The notes: generated from the letters alone by a model not told the origin. 64,000 bases of DNA from Actinomyces wuliandei (GCF_004010955.1 NZ_CP025227.1:186001-250000), one strand, 5' to 3'; positions 37,485 through 46,909 are shown, counted from the first letter of the stretch. Translations and numbers: made by a program.

Positions 37485-38837
37485 GTGAGCCTAGTGAGCA
37501 ACCGCCCCGGGTACGACCCCCTGACCCCCTACGACGCCGTTCTCGTCCTGTCCTACGGCGGGCCCCGGGGGCCGCAGGACGTCCTGCCCTTCATGCGCAA
37601 TGCCACCGCCGGGCGGGGCGTTCCCGACTCCCGCCTCCTGGAGGTCTCCGGCCACTACCAACGTTTTGGCGGGGTCTCGCCGATCAACGCGCGTAATGCG
37701 GAGCTCGTTGCCGCGCTGCGCGCTGAGCTGGAGGCCCGGGGCTGTGGCCGACCGGTCGTGGTGGGTAACCGCAACTGGCACCCCTTCGTCACCGAGGCCC
37801 TGCGCGAGCTGGCCGAGGCCGGGGCGCGGCGGGTCCTGGCCCTGACCACGTCGGCGTTCGCCTCCTACTCCGGGTGCAGACAGTACCGTGAGGACCTGGC
37901 CTCGGCCCTGGAGCGGCTGGAGGTGGGGGCGGACGGGACCACCGGGCGTGGTCCGGAGGCTGACGCCGCCGCGCGTGTGGGCGGAGCCGGAGGACAGCCG
38001 GTGCAGCTCGTCGTGGACAAGACCCGCCCCTGCTACAACGCTCCCGGTCTTCTGGAGGCCAATACCGACGCCATCGTCCAGGCCTACCAGGAGCTGGCCG
38101 CCGGTGGCGTCCCGGCTGCCGACGTGCGCCTGGTCCTGGTGACCCACTCCGTCCCCGTGGCCATGGAGGAGGGGTCTGCGCCCCACCGGCGCGGTCCTTC
38201 CCGGCTGCACCGGGGAGGGGCGGAGGCGGCCGCCCCGCACGCCTGCGACCTGGAGCCGGGGGTGGCACCCGACCTGTCCTCCGAGGTCTCCTACGTGACC
38301 CAGCACCAGGCCCTGGCCAGGGTGCTGGTCCCCTCCGTCGCCCGTCGGCTGGGGCTGGACCAGGTTCCTGACCACGACCTGGTCTACTGCTCCCGCTCCG
38401 GACCGCCCCAGGCGCGCTGGCTGGAGCCGGACATCAACGACCACCTGCGCTCCCTGGCTGCTGCGACGGCTTCCGGGACAGGGCGAGGCAGGCCCGCAGG
38501 TGTCGTCGTCGCCCCGGTCGGCTTCGTCTCCGACCACATGGAGGTGGTCTTCGACCTGGACACCGAGGCGAGGCAGACCGCGCACGACCTGGGCCTTGCC
38601 TACGCTCGCGCGGCGACGGCCGGAACCCACCCGGCCTTCGTGTCCTCCCTTGCCGATCTCCTGGTGGAGCGAGCCGCCTGCGCCAGGGGGGAGGAGGTCG
38701 TCCCGGTCACGACCACTGGGGTCGGCCCCTTCCACACGGTCTGTCCCCCGGGCTGCTGCCTCCCCGCTCCTGCTGAGGCCGCGCAGACCGCTGGCTCGGC
38801 CCCGGTGCCAACCGTCGCCTCAGCCGCCACTTCTTGA
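37485..38837 (+). CDS. hemH: Coproporphyrin III ferrochelatase
   Basis: 450 residues. Family marks are YDAVLVLSYGGPRGPQDVLPF at the start, HYQRFGGVSPIN, GNRNWHPFVTEAL, and the late GFVSDHMEVVFDLDTEA with the conserved Glu. It inserts iron into coproporphyrin III when HemQ is the last enzyme. Two insertions (about 145-165 and 225-260) lengthen it. GTG 37485 has GGAGGG upstream. It lies between hemA and hemQ. Confidence 0.94.
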   Translation: MSLVSNRPGYDPLTPYDAVLVLSYGGPRGPQDVLPFMRNATAGRGVPDSRLLEVSGHYQRFGGVSPINARNAELVAALRAELEARGCGRPVVVGNRNWHPFVTEALRELAEAGARRVLALTTSAFASYSGCRQYREDLASALERLEVGADGTTGRGPEADAAARVGGAGGQPVQLVVDKTRPCYNAPGLLEANTDAIVQAYQELAAGGVPAADVRLVLVTHSVPVAMEEGSAPHRRGPSRLHRGGAEAAAPHACDLEPGVAPDLSSEVSYVTQHQALARVLVPSVARRLGLDQVPDHDLVYCSRSGPPQARWLEPDINDHLRSLAAATASGTGRGRPAGVVVAPVGFVSDHMEVVFDLDTEARQTAHDLGLAYARAATAGTHPAFVSSLADLLVERAACARGEEVVPVTTTGVGPFHTVCPPGCCLPAPAEAAQTAGSAPVPTVASAATS

Positions 38838-38896
38838 CCACTACTCTGAATATATCCTGAGCACGACCCGAGCATCACCCTTGGTTAGGAGAGACA

Positions 38897-39715
38897 ATGA
38901 GCAACAACCAGGACACGGCCGCAGCCCCTGCTGTCCACGGCGTGGGTCACGCCCCTAGCGCCGCTGCGGACGGCTCTGGTGACGAGGCCCGCCACTACCG
39001 CCACGACCCGCGTGACGCGGCCCATGTCGACCTTGACGCCGTCAACAACCAGAACCACTACGCCCTCTACGCCGTCATGCGGCTGGCCGCGCCGCTGCCG
39101 GCTGCGGACCCCGAGCGCCGCCAGGTTGTCGAGGAGTCCGCCGAGCTTGTCGAGGCCTCGGGGGTGACCACGCGTGGCTGGTACGACATCGCGGGCTTCC
39201 GCCCGGACGCGGACCTGCTGGTGTGGTGGCTCGACGACGACCCGGAGGTGCTCCAGGACGCCTACCACCGTCTACGGGCCAGTGCCCTGGGCCGGTACCT
39301 GGAGCCGGTGTGGTCCTGCATGGGGCTGCACACGCCCGCAGAGTTCAACCGGCGTCACATCCCGGCCTGCTTCGGTGGGGTGGTGCCGCGTGACTGGCTC
39401 ATGGTCTACCCCTTCGTGCGCTCCTACGACTGGTACCTGCTCGACCCCCAGGAGCGCTCCCGGATGATGGCCGAGCACGGGCGTCACGGCTTCTCTGAGT
39501 ACCCCGACGTCAAGGGGTCCACGCTGGCGACCTTCGGGCTGAGTGACTACGAGTGGGTCCTCGGCTTCGAGGCGGACACGCTGGACCGGCTGGAGGGGGT
39601 CCTGCACCACCAGCGCTACACCGAGGCGCGCCTGCACGTGCGCGTGGACACTCCCTTCTACACCGGTCGCCGCGTGGCGCCGCTGGAGTGGGCACGGCGC
39701 CAGCCCGGGGCCTGA
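38897..39715 (+). CDS. hemQ: Coproheme decarboxylase (chlorite dismutase-like)
   Basis: 272 residues. The conserved actinobacterial HemQ features are visible: NNQNHYALYAVMRL at the start of the first ferredoxin-like half, VYPFVRSYDWYLL with the reactive tyrosine, and the heme-ligand histidine region RMMAEHGRHG, then TLATFGLSDYEWVL. It decarboxylates coproheme to heme b with peroxide. The roughly 35-residue N-terminus is Ala-rich and disordered. TTAGGAG lies seven bases upstream of the ATG. Confidence 0.95.
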   Translation: MSNNQDTAAAPAVHGVGHAPSAAADGSGDEARHYRHDPRDAAHVDLDAVNNQNHYALYAVMRLAAPLPAADPERRQVVEESAELVEASGVTTRGWYDIAGFRPDADLLVWWLDDDPEVLQDAYHRLRASALGRYLEPVWSCMGLHTPAEFNRRHIPACFGGVVPRDWLMVYPFVRSYDWYLLDPQERSRMMAEHGRHGFSEYPDVKGSTLATFGLSDYEWVLGFEADTLDRLEGVLHHQRYTEARLHVRVDTPFYTGRRVAPLEWARRQPGA

Positions 39716-39722
39716 CAGCCTG

Positions 39723-39773
39723 GCGGGCCGGGGCGCGCAGGGCTGGCGAGCCCGTGTCCGCGCCCCGGCCCGC
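39723..39773 (+). terminator. Terminator of the hemA-hemH-hemQ unit
   Basis: Arms GCGGGCCGGGGCGCG (39723-39737) and CGCGCCCCGGCCCGC (39759-39773) are a perfect 15-bp stem starting eight bases after the hemQ stop. A smaller hairpin GGGCT...AGCCC sits in the loop. Confidence 0.8.
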
Positions 39774-39993
39774 GACATCCTCTGCACCTCCCGTTCTCGC
39801 GTCGATTTACTCGGTGCCGCTAGCCATCGCGGGCCCTGGTCTCTTCCTGGCAGTAATCCGCATAAACGCTGTTAAGTTATAGGATATTACGACGTGGTAT
39901 CATCATTGTGGCCACCGTATTCGCCGGTATGCGGCGGCTGCGGTGCCGACCGGGACCTGACGACTACCTGTCTGGGCCATAGGGGTGGTGCTC

Positions 39994-41055
39994 ATGGTGG
40001 TGGGAGTGCTGCCGGGCAGCGGGCACGCTACCCGGCACGCCTCGGCGACGTCGCGGACCCAGAGGGTGCTGGACGCCGTAGGGAAGAGACGTCTGACGTT
40101 GGGCGGGTCGGCGCGCTCAGCTGCCTCCCCTGCCGACGCCTCTGCTGCCAGCCCGGCTGTGCTCCCGGCGGCCTGGAAGGAGACGGCCCGCTCCAGTGCC
40201 GACCGCTCCCGTCTGGTACGTCGCCTGGTCTACGCCCTCACGAGTGAGGAGGTGCAGGGGCGGCCCCTGTGGACGGACGTGACGATTCCTACCGATCCCG
40301 ACGAGCTGCGGGCTCTTCTTGGGTTCATCCTCACGACCCGGCCGCCGGGCGCCCTTCCCGCTGACTTCGCTGCGGACCTGGATGCCCTGCTGGAGGCTGA
40401 GGCTGCCGAGCGTGGTCGCGTTGAGGCTATGAGCCTGCCCCCTCTTGCGGTTACTCACCGGGTGGGCGGTCGGCTCGGCCGGGTCCTCGCCCTGTGGCGG
40501 GGCAACCTGGTACGTCTTCGCGCTGACGCGGTGCTCAACTCGGCCAGGCCCCGCATGCTCGGCTGCTTCGTGCCAGGACACGACTGCACCGACAACGCCG
40601 TCCACGCCGCCGCAGGTCCTGCCCTGCGTCAGGAGTGCGACTCCTACATGAGACAGGCCGAGCGCTTCGACCCGCGTCGGCGCAGCGCCGGTGAGCCCCC
40701 TGGTGGGGCGGTGCTCACTGGTGGCTACCACCTGCCGGCCAAATACGTCATCCACACGGTCGGACCTGCGATCGAGCTGGGTGCGGCGCCGAGCGTGCAG
40801 GACCGCAGGGTGCTGGCAGCCTGCTACACCTCGGCGCTTGACGTGGCAGTGGCGGCGGGGCTGGGCAGTATCGGCCTGTGCGCGGTGTCGACCGGGGCCT
40901 TCGGGTACCCCGCCGAGATGGTGGGACTGGTGGCGATGGAGGCCGTCGTGTCCTGGGTCGCCCAGCACCCCGACTCCCCCCTGCGTATCGTGCTGTGCGC
41001 GAGCACTGCGGCGGAGGCCGCAGCCTATGAGGGGGCGCTGGCGCCCCTGCCGTGA
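39994..41055 (+). CDS. Zinc-containing macrodomain protein-ADP-ribose hydrolase
   Basis: 353 residues, start uncertain (39985 or 39994). The macrodomain covers about 160-350: ADAVLNSARPRMLGCFVPGH followed by DCTDNAVHAAAGP, and the ADP-ribose loop STGAFGYP. The GCF-P-H-C-DN-H pattern is the zinc-binding signature of the bacterial Zn-macrodomains, which remove ADP-ribose from proteins modified by sirtuin-M type enzymes. A helical region of about 150 residues precedes it. No sirtuin or lipoate-type partner gene is beside it, so its substrate here is open. Confidence 0.8.
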   Translation: MVVGVLPGSGHATRHASATSRTQRVLDAVGKRRLTLGGSARSAASPADASAASPAVLPAAWKETARSSADRSRLVRRLVYALTSEEVQGRPLWTDVTIPTDPDELRALLGFILTTRPPGALPADFAADLDALLEAEAAERGRVEAMSLPPLAVTHRVGGRLGRVLALWRGNLVRLRADAVLNSARPRMLGCFVPGHDCTDNAVHAAAGPALRQECDSYMRQAERFDPRRRSAGEPPGGAVLTGGYHLPAKYVIHTVGPAIELGAAPSVQDRRVLAACYTSALDVAVAAGLGSIGLCAVSTGAFGYPAEMVGLVAMEAVVSWVAQHPDSPLRIVLCASTAAEAAAYEGALAPLP

Positions 41056-41129
41056 GGGCGGACCGTGATGGACCATGATGGGCCGCGACGGTCGGTGGGG
41101 CGTTGCCGTACCGGCCCTACCATGGGGCT

Positions 41130-41786
41130 ATGTGCCCCCAGCCTTCTGGTAGCAGCCCGGACCTCTCGACCGTGGTGCGGATCCGTGACGCTGCCATGGC
41201 TCGTTTTGCCAGGGACGGTCTGGGCGCGGGGCTGCGTGCCATCGCTGCGGACGCCGGTGTCACCGCCGGCCTCATCGTCCACCACTTCGGCTCCAAGGAG
41301 GGTCTGCGACAGGCCTGCGACGAGGAGGTTCTGCGCCTGGCGGCCCAGGCCAGGACGGACTCCGAGGTCATGGGCGGTCCTGTCGACCTGCTCACCCAGA
41401 TGTCCCGCACCGAGGACTACGTCCCGGCTACTGCCTACGCCCTGCGCTCGCTCGTCGAGGGCGGTCCTCTGGGGGCGGCCCTGCTTGAGTCCGTCGTCGT
41501 CGACACGGCAGACTACATGAGTGCCGGTGTCGCCTCCGGGCACGTGGCCCCCACCTCCGACGAGGAGGGGCGCTCCCGATACCTGGTGTACTCCGGTTTC
41601 GGTGCCCTGGTGCTCTTTGCCCGCTACGCCGCCAGCGATCCCACAGATGTCGAGGCCGTGGTCCGCGAGTTCATGGAGTGGAGCGGCCCGGTGGCCGCCG
41701 AGCTCTACTCCACGGCGCTGCTGACCGACTCGGAGGCCCTTGCGACCTACCTCCAGGCGATGCGTGGAGCGGCCGCCGGTAACTGA
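41130..41786 (+). CDS. TetR family regulator
   Basis: 218 residues. The helix-turn-helix spans about 12-55 (RIRDAAMARFARDGLG, AIAADAGVTAGLIVHHFGSKEGL). The C-terminal ligand domain has no unusual parts. It lies between the macrodomain gene and dps, all rightward; the dps start is 44 bp away. Whether it controls dps or a transporter elsewhere cannot be told. Confidence 0.85.
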   Translation: MCPQPSGSSPDLSTVVRIRDAAMARFARDGLGAGLRAIAADAGVTAGLIVHHFGSKEGLRQACDEEVLRLAAQARTDSEVMGGPVDLLTQMSRTEDYVPATAYALRSLVEGGPLGAALLESVVVDTADYMSAGVASGHVAPTSDEEGRSRYLVYSGFGALVLFARYAASDPTDVEAVVREFMEWSGPVAAELYSTALLTDSEALATYLQAMRGAAAGN

Positions 41787-41830
41787 TAAGCGACACTCGT
41801 ACTCAATGTAGTTGGTGTAAAGTAGGGGCC

Positions 41831-42328
41831 ATGAGTACTGAGACCGCTACCACTCCTTCGATCGCCCTCGCCTTCACCGCCTCTGCCGCTCTGAGCGACA
41901 GCCTTCAGCGCGTGCTGACCGACCTCATCGCTCTCGAGCTGGTGGGCAAGCAGGCACACTGGAACATCGTCGGTTCGAACTTCCGCGACCTGCACCTCAA
42001 CCTGGACGAGGTCGTCGACATCGCCCGTGAGGGCGGGGACGAGGTCGCCGAGCGCATGCGCGCCGTCAACGCGACCCCGGACGGTCGCCCGGCCACCGTG
42101 GCTGCCACCACCAGCCTGCCTACCGCCCCGGAGGGTGAGATCCTCACCTCCGAGGGCGTGGCCTACATCGTGTCCGCCATCGAGGCTGTTGTGGCCACGC
42201 TGCGTGGCGTGGACGAGCAGGTGGACGAGGAGGACCCGACCTCCTCCGGGATCATTGAGGACCTTATCGGCAAGCTTGAGCAGCAGGCCTGGTTCATCTC
42301 GGCCGAGGTCCGCAAGCCTGTGCGCTGA
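41831..42328 (+). CDS. dps: Dps family DNA-protecting ferritin-like protein
   Basis: 165 residues. The ferroxidase site of Dps is intact: KQAHWNIVGSNFRDLHLNLDEVVD supplies the His and the Asp/Glu ligands shared between subunits. It stores iron, consumes peroxide and may bind DNA. The region just upstream (41787-41830) is AT-rich for this genome and probably holds the promoter. Confidence 0.93.
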   Translation: MSTETATTPSIALAFTASAALSDSLQRVLTDLIALELVGKQAHWNIVGSNFRDLHLNLDEVVDIAREGGDEVAERMRAVNATPDGRPATVAATTSLPTAPEGEILTSEGVAYIVSAIEAVVATLRGVDEQVDEEDPTSSGIIEDLIGKLEQQAWFISAEVRKPVR

Positions 42329-42414
42329 GGCTGGTGGCTGCCCGACGCGGCGGTACCTCAACCGACTGGCCGAGGTGTCGACTGCCTGGCCCCGGCGAGC
42401 GCACTGACCTGACA

Positions 42415-42459
42415 ACGGCTCCTCCTGGCAGGACGACACGTCCTGCCAGGAGGAGCCGT
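42415..42459. terminator. Bidirectional terminator between dps and a TetR gene
   Basis: A 20-bp perfect stem: ACGGCTCCTCCTGGCAGGAC (42415-42434) with its exact complement at 42440-42459 and a 5-nt loop. It lies between two converging genes. Confidence 0.88.
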
Positions 42460-42486
42460 GTGCTGTCGGGGCAGGGGTGGTGCGAC

Positions 42487-43101
42487 TCAGGCCCGCCAGT
42501 CGCCCAGGGCTCCCTCCAGGCAGCCCAGAGCCGCCTCGACCAGCGGGTAGCGTTCCTCAGGGGGGCAGCCTGCCTGCGCCCAGCGCAGGCAGGCCGTGTC
42601 GAGGAAGCTGAGGTAGCCGTGGAAGGCGAAGTCGTCACGAGGGCCGTGGCTGCCACCGACTACCTCGGCCAGGGCGGTTACGGCCTGCTCGCGTGCCTGC
42701 TGGCGGACCTCGGTGGCGGGGCCAGGCTCATGGCCGGCCAGGAGCTGGTAGGTGGTCCACCCCGGGGTGCGCTCGATGATGAAGTCAAGGTAGGTCAGGA
42801 TCGAGGTGCGTACCCGGTCCCGGGCTGAGGAGCCGGTGGGCAGCGCCTTGTCGGCCTGGATAATCTGCGCGGCGATCTCCTGGACAGCCTGGGATACTAC
42901 CTCTGCGTACAGGCGCGCCTTGGAGGTAAAGTACTTGTGCACCAGGGCCTCGGAGGCCTCGACCTGGTGGGCTATGGAGGTCACGGACACGTCGTCGTAG
43001 GGCTGTGCGGCGAAGGCCTGGGCGGCGGCTGCGAGGATGAGGTCGCGACGCTCCTGGGGGTCCATCCGCCGACGGGGCCGCAGGTCAGTGCGCGGAGACA
43101 T
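42487..43101 (-). CDS. TetR family regulator of the GH13 gene (probable)
   Basis: 204 residues with an N-terminal helix-turn-helix (RRDLILAAAAQAFAAQPYDD, VSVTSIAHQVEASEALVHKYF) and a helical ligand domain. It is divergent from the glycosidase gene with only 38 bp between the two starts, so it very likely regulates that gene and itself. No clear palindrome is visible in this short space. Confidence 0.85.
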   Translation of the reverse strand: MSPRTDLRPRRRMDPQERRDLILAAAAQAFAAQPYDDVSVTSIAHQVEASEALVHKYFTSKARLYAEVVSQAVQEIAAQIIQADKALPTGSSARDRVRTSILTYLDFIIERTPGWTTYQLLAGHEPGPATEVRQQAREQAVTALAEVVGGSHGPRDDFAFHGYLSFLDTACLRWAQAGCPPEERYPLVEAALGCLEGALGDWRA

Positions 43102-43139
43102 GTTGACATAGTACCGGCGGCTGTGGGTATCCTCGGACC

Positions 43140-44438
43140 ATGTCTAGTGAGCAATCTAGAATAAGTGCTCCCGGGCTCCCGACCTGGGCGTCCACCTGTG
43201 TGTGGTGGCAGGTCTACCCCCTGGGGGCTACCGGGGCACCGGTGCGGCCTGAGCCGGGCGCCCCGCTGGTCGAGCCTGGTGCCGCCCCCCGGCTGGACCG
43301 CCTGGAGCCGTGGCTCGACTACGCCGTGGAGCTCGGTGCCAACGGCCTGTCCCTGGGGCCGATCTTTGCCTCCTCCACCCACGGCTACGACACGACCGAC
43401 CACTTCCGCATTGACCCGCGTCTGGGTGACGACGCCGCGTTTGACCGACTGGCCCGCTCCTGCCAGGACCGGGGGCTGGCCCTCATGCTCGACGGGGTCC
43501 TCAACCACGTGGGCGCCCAGCACCCGCTGCTGCGCGCCGCCCTGGAGGGCGGGCACGAGCGGGAGATGTTCCGCCTTGAGGGTGCTGGGCAGGATGCTGT
43601 CGGCCCCGGCTACGCCACCTTTGAGGGGCACGAGTCCCTGGCGGTGCTCAACCACGACTCCCAGCAGGTCGTAGACCTTGCAGTGCGGGTCCTGTCGCAC
43701 TGGCTGGACCGGGGGGCCAGCGCCTGGCGGCTGGACGCCGCCTACGCCGTGCCGCCCGCCTTCTGGGCACGCGTGCTGCCCCGAGTGCGCGAGAACCACC
43801 CCCAGGCGTGGTTCATGGGGGAGGTCATCCACGGCGACTACCCGGGGATCGTCACCGAGTCCACGATGGACTCCGTGACCCAGTACGAACTGTGGAAGGC
43901 GGTGTGGAGCTCGGTCAACGACGCCAACCTCTACGAGCTGGACTGGTGCCTGAGCCGCCACAACGAGATGCTGGAGACCTTCACCCCGGCCACCTTCGTG
44001 GGCAACCACGACGTCACCCGTATTGCCAGCCGGGTAGGCGAGGCCGGGGCGGCCCTGGCCGCCGTCGTCCTCATGACCGTGGGCGGGGTGCCCAGCGTCT
44101 ACTACGGTGACGAGCAGGCCTTCCGCGGGGTCAAGACCGAGACCCTGGGCGGGGACGACGAGGTCCGCCCGGCCCTGCCCGAGCAGCCCTCCGGGCTGTC
44201 GGCTGCGGGGCAGTGGATGTACCGGCTGCACCAGGACCTCATCGGCCTGCGGCGGCGCCACCCCTGGCTGGTGCGGGCGCGCACCGAGGTCACCTCCCTG
44301 GACAACCCGGTCCTGGCCTACGACGCCGTCGGGCAGGACGGGCAGCGCCTGAGCGTGAGCCTCGCGCTGGAGCCGGCCCCGCGGGCCGAGGTGCGTGCTC
44401 CCGGGGAGGAGGCGCTCGTGGTCGAGGCTCCGAGGTAG
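43140..44438 (+). CDS. GH13 alpha-glycosidase / alpha-amylase family protein
   Basis: 432 residues. The (beta/alpha)8 barrel motifs of GH13 are all present: region I LMLDGVLNHVG, region II WRLDAAYA with the nucleophile Asp, region III FMGEVIHG with the acid Glu, and region IV VGNHDVTRI with the third Asp. It acts on alpha-glucosides inside the cell, as there is no signal peptide. It is shorter than most GH13 enzymes, with a minimal C-terminal domain. It is terminated by a strong hairpin at 44476. Confidence 0.88.
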   Translation: MSSEQSRISAPGLPTWASTCVWWQVYPLGATGAPVRPEPGAPLVEPGAAPRLDRLEPWLDYAVELGANGLSLGPIFASSTHGYDTTDHFRIDPRLGDDAAFDRLARSCQDRGLALMLDGVLNHVGAQHPLLRAALEGGHEREMFRLEGAGQDAVGPGYATFEGHESLAVLNHDSQQVVDLAVRVLSHWLDRGASAWRLDAAYAVPPAFWARVLPRVRENHPQAWFMGEVIHGDYPGIVTESTMDSVTQYELWKAVWSSVNDANLYELDWCLSRHNEMLETFTPATFVGNHDVTRIASRVGEAGAALAAVVLMTVGGVPSVYYGDEQAFRGVKTETLGGDDEVRPALPEQPSGLSAAGQWMYRLHQDLIGLRRRHPWLVRARTEVTSLDNPVLAYDAVGQDGQRLSVSLALEPAPRAEVRAPGEEALVVEAPR

Positions 44439-44475
44439 GCGCCAACAAGGGGGCAGGGGCGGGGACCGGAATCTG

Positions 44476-44510
44476 TCACTGGCCCCGAGTCGCCTGGGCC
44501 AGTGAGTTTT
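44476..44510 (+). terminator. Rho-independent terminator after the glycosidase
   Basis: TCACTGGCCC (44476-44485) and GGGCCAGTGA (44496-44505) form a perfect 10-bp stem followed by GTTTT. It overlaps the longest possible start of the next gene (GTG 44502), which argues for the internal start at 44523. Confidence 0.85.
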
Positions 44511-44522
44511 CTGCAGCAATCA

Positions 44523-45955
44523 GTGAACCTCCTGGAGCGCGCGGCTGCTCGGCGTGAGGCCGCTCTGGCCAGGCTGGACGCGCGCAGCCAGTCTGACCTG
44601 GGCCAGTTCTTCACGCCCGCGGCGGTCGCGTGGATCATGGCGAGCATGCCGCGCCTGCCCGAGGGCGGGGTACTGCGGGTCCTGGATCCTGGCGCGGGTA
44701 CTGGCGTGCTCTCAGCGGCGGTGGTGGAGCGTGTACGGCGCGAGCGTCCCGATGCCCAGGTGGTGGTGACCGCTGTGGAGGTAGACCCCGGTCTGCACCC
44801 TGCTCTGGCCGAGACCCTTGAGGACTGTAGACAGGCAGGGGCACAGACCACTCTGGTGGGTGGCAGCCTTGTGGACTGGGCGCGGCACACAGATGAGCGC
44901 TTTGACCTGGTAATCCAGAACCCGCCTTACCACAAGATCCGCTCAGGATCGGCGCTTGACCGTGACCTGCGAAGCCTTGGGGTTGCTGTGCCCAACGTCT
45001 ACGCGGGCTTTATGGCGCTTGGTGCGTTGCTGCTTGCCCCAAACGGCCAGCAGGTGTCCATCACCCCCCGCTCCTGGATGAACGGCACCTACTTCACGCG
45101 GTTCCGGCGCTCCTTCCTCGGTGCTGTCGGCATTGACGCCATCCACACCTTTCGTTCGCGTGCCGAGGTGTTCGCGGACCTGGGCGTGCTGCAGGAGACC
45201 ATCATCGTCAGTGCTACGCGGGGCAGGCAGGCGGAGACGGTTCGGCTGTCTTCCTCCGTTGACCACCGCGACGACCCCACAGTCCGCGAGGTGGCGGGGA
45301 GCCAGGTTGTCACCGATGACTTCGTGTTCGTCCCGGCCACCCAGGAGGACGCCGAGGCTGTCAGCTGGATGGACTGTGCCAGGCATACGCTTGCCTCGTT
45401 GGGGCTGACCGCCTCCACTGGTCGGGTGGTGGACTTCCGCTCGCGCGAGCACCTGGCTCGGCAAGGTGGCGGGGTACTGCTCCAATGGTCTACTCCGCCA
45501 ATATCACCAGGGGGCGGGTGGTGCACCCACGAGGCAGCGTGAGCAAGCCCCAGTGGTTCCGCGCCGACTCGGCGGCGGCCTCACGGCTGCTGGTACCAGC
45601 GGGCACCTACGTGCTGGTCAAGAGGTTCGCCGCGAAGGAGGAGAGGCGGCGGCTGGTCGCGGCGGTGTGGTCCGGTGAGGGCGAGCCCGCCTTTGACAAC
45701 AAGCTCAACTACATTCACCAGCAGGGGCGCGGCCTGGAGCCCGAGGTGGCCTCCGGTCTGGCAACATGGTTGGGCTCCAAGCAGGTTGACGACTACTTCC
45801 GGGTGCTCTCCGGGCACACTCAGGTCAACGCGGGGGACCTGAGACGCATGAGGTTCCCGAGCCTGGAGCAGCTGCGGCTCATGGGGCGCCTGTCCCTGAG
45901 CCCGGAGGATGCGGTGGAACGGGTCATGAGTGCCAGTCGGATGTGGGCGGCATGA
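44523..45955 (+). pseudogene. PstI/BsuBI-type DNA adenine methyltransferase, frameshifted
   Basis: The N-terminus LLERAAARREAALARLD leads into SQSDLGQFFTP, SAM-binding VLDPGAGTGVLSAAV, catalytic QNPPYHKI and WMNGTYFTRFRR, the gamma-type order of the PstI/BsuBI methyltransferases. Near 45462-45475 (a G-rich stretch) the frame is lost. The remainder, starting PMVYSANITRGRVVHP, runs in the next frame to 45955. Restoring one base joins them into about 478 residues, the family length. The first part still holds the catalytic site, but the C-terminal recognition half would be missing. The recognition site of this family is typically CTGCAG. The stop overlaps the nuclease start (ATGA). Confidence 0.82.
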
Positions 45956-46909
45956 GCACGATTGAGGAGGCGCGGGAGGTTCTCAGGGCCTTCGGCTTTG
46001 ACAAGAAGCGTACGAACGAGGCGTCAGCGCGTACGCTACTCGCACTGGCGGGGCTGGTTGAAGGCTCATCATGGGCAGACGCGACGAACGAGCGTATGGG
46101 GGTCCGGGCTATCCTGGACTGGATGCGCGGTCCTCTGGGATACCCGATCGCCGAGAACTCGCGGGAGACGATCCGAAGGTTTGTGCTTCACCAGTTCGTT
46201 GATGCTGGATTCTGCCTCCACAATGACGATGATCCCTTGCGGGCAACCAACTCGTCGAGGAACAGCTATAGACTGAACCCAGAGGCCCTGCTCACCATCC
46301 GTCAGTACGGAAGCCCTGATTTTGCCCTTGCTGTTGAGGAGTACCTCGCGGAGGTCGGGAGCCTGACGGCCAAGTACCGAGCCGCACGCGATTTGGCCCG
46401 GATTCCGGTGACAAGCCTGATGGTGATGCCTTCACGTTGAGAGCCGGTGGGCAGAACGTGCTCATCAAGGCCATGGTAGAAGAGTTCTGCTCGTACTTTG
46501 TTCCTGGGGAGAGGTCCTGTATGTCGGTGACGCCGACTCAAAAACCGGAACGTTTGAGCATGACCGTCTTGCTGCTCTCGGAGTCGTCGTTGACGAGCAC
46601 GGAAAGATGCCTGATCTCGTGGTCTACCAGCCAGAGAAGAACTGGCTTTTTCTCATGGAGGCTGCCTCAACGCACGGTCCGGTTGACAGCATCAGATACA
46701 GTGAGTTGTCAAAGATCTTCCGCGACGCGACTGCAGGACTGGTCTACGTCTCCTGCTTCCCTGACCGGGCCGCGATGAGGAAGTTTCTTGCCGAACTGGC
46801 GTGGGAGACGGGGGTGTGGCTGGCGTCAGATCCGACCCACATGATCCACCTCGACGGCTCGCGATTCCTCGGGCCCTACGGGACAAGTCCTGAAGAGGGG
46901 CAGGAATGA
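45952..46909 (+). pseudogene. PstI/BsuBI-type restriction endonuclease, two frameshifts
   Basis: The N-terminal helical domain (MSTIEEAREVLRAFGFDKKR to about residue 155) reads to a stop at 46440. The catalytic half follows in other frames: RAGGQNVLIKAMVEEFCSYF, then VLYVGDADSKTG, HGKMPDLVVYQPEKNWLFL, EAASTHGPVD and PTHMIHLDGSRFLGPYG. These are the hallmark segments of the PstI/BsuBI nuclease fold. Frame changes lie near 46412 and 46503, each equal to one lost base. The nuclease cannot be made as one chain. Confidence 0.82.

Noticed and set aside
45462..46510. Programmed frameshifting in the PstI-type genes
   Set aside because: No slippery heptamer with a following structure is evident, and three separate events in two genes fit mutation or sequencing loss better.
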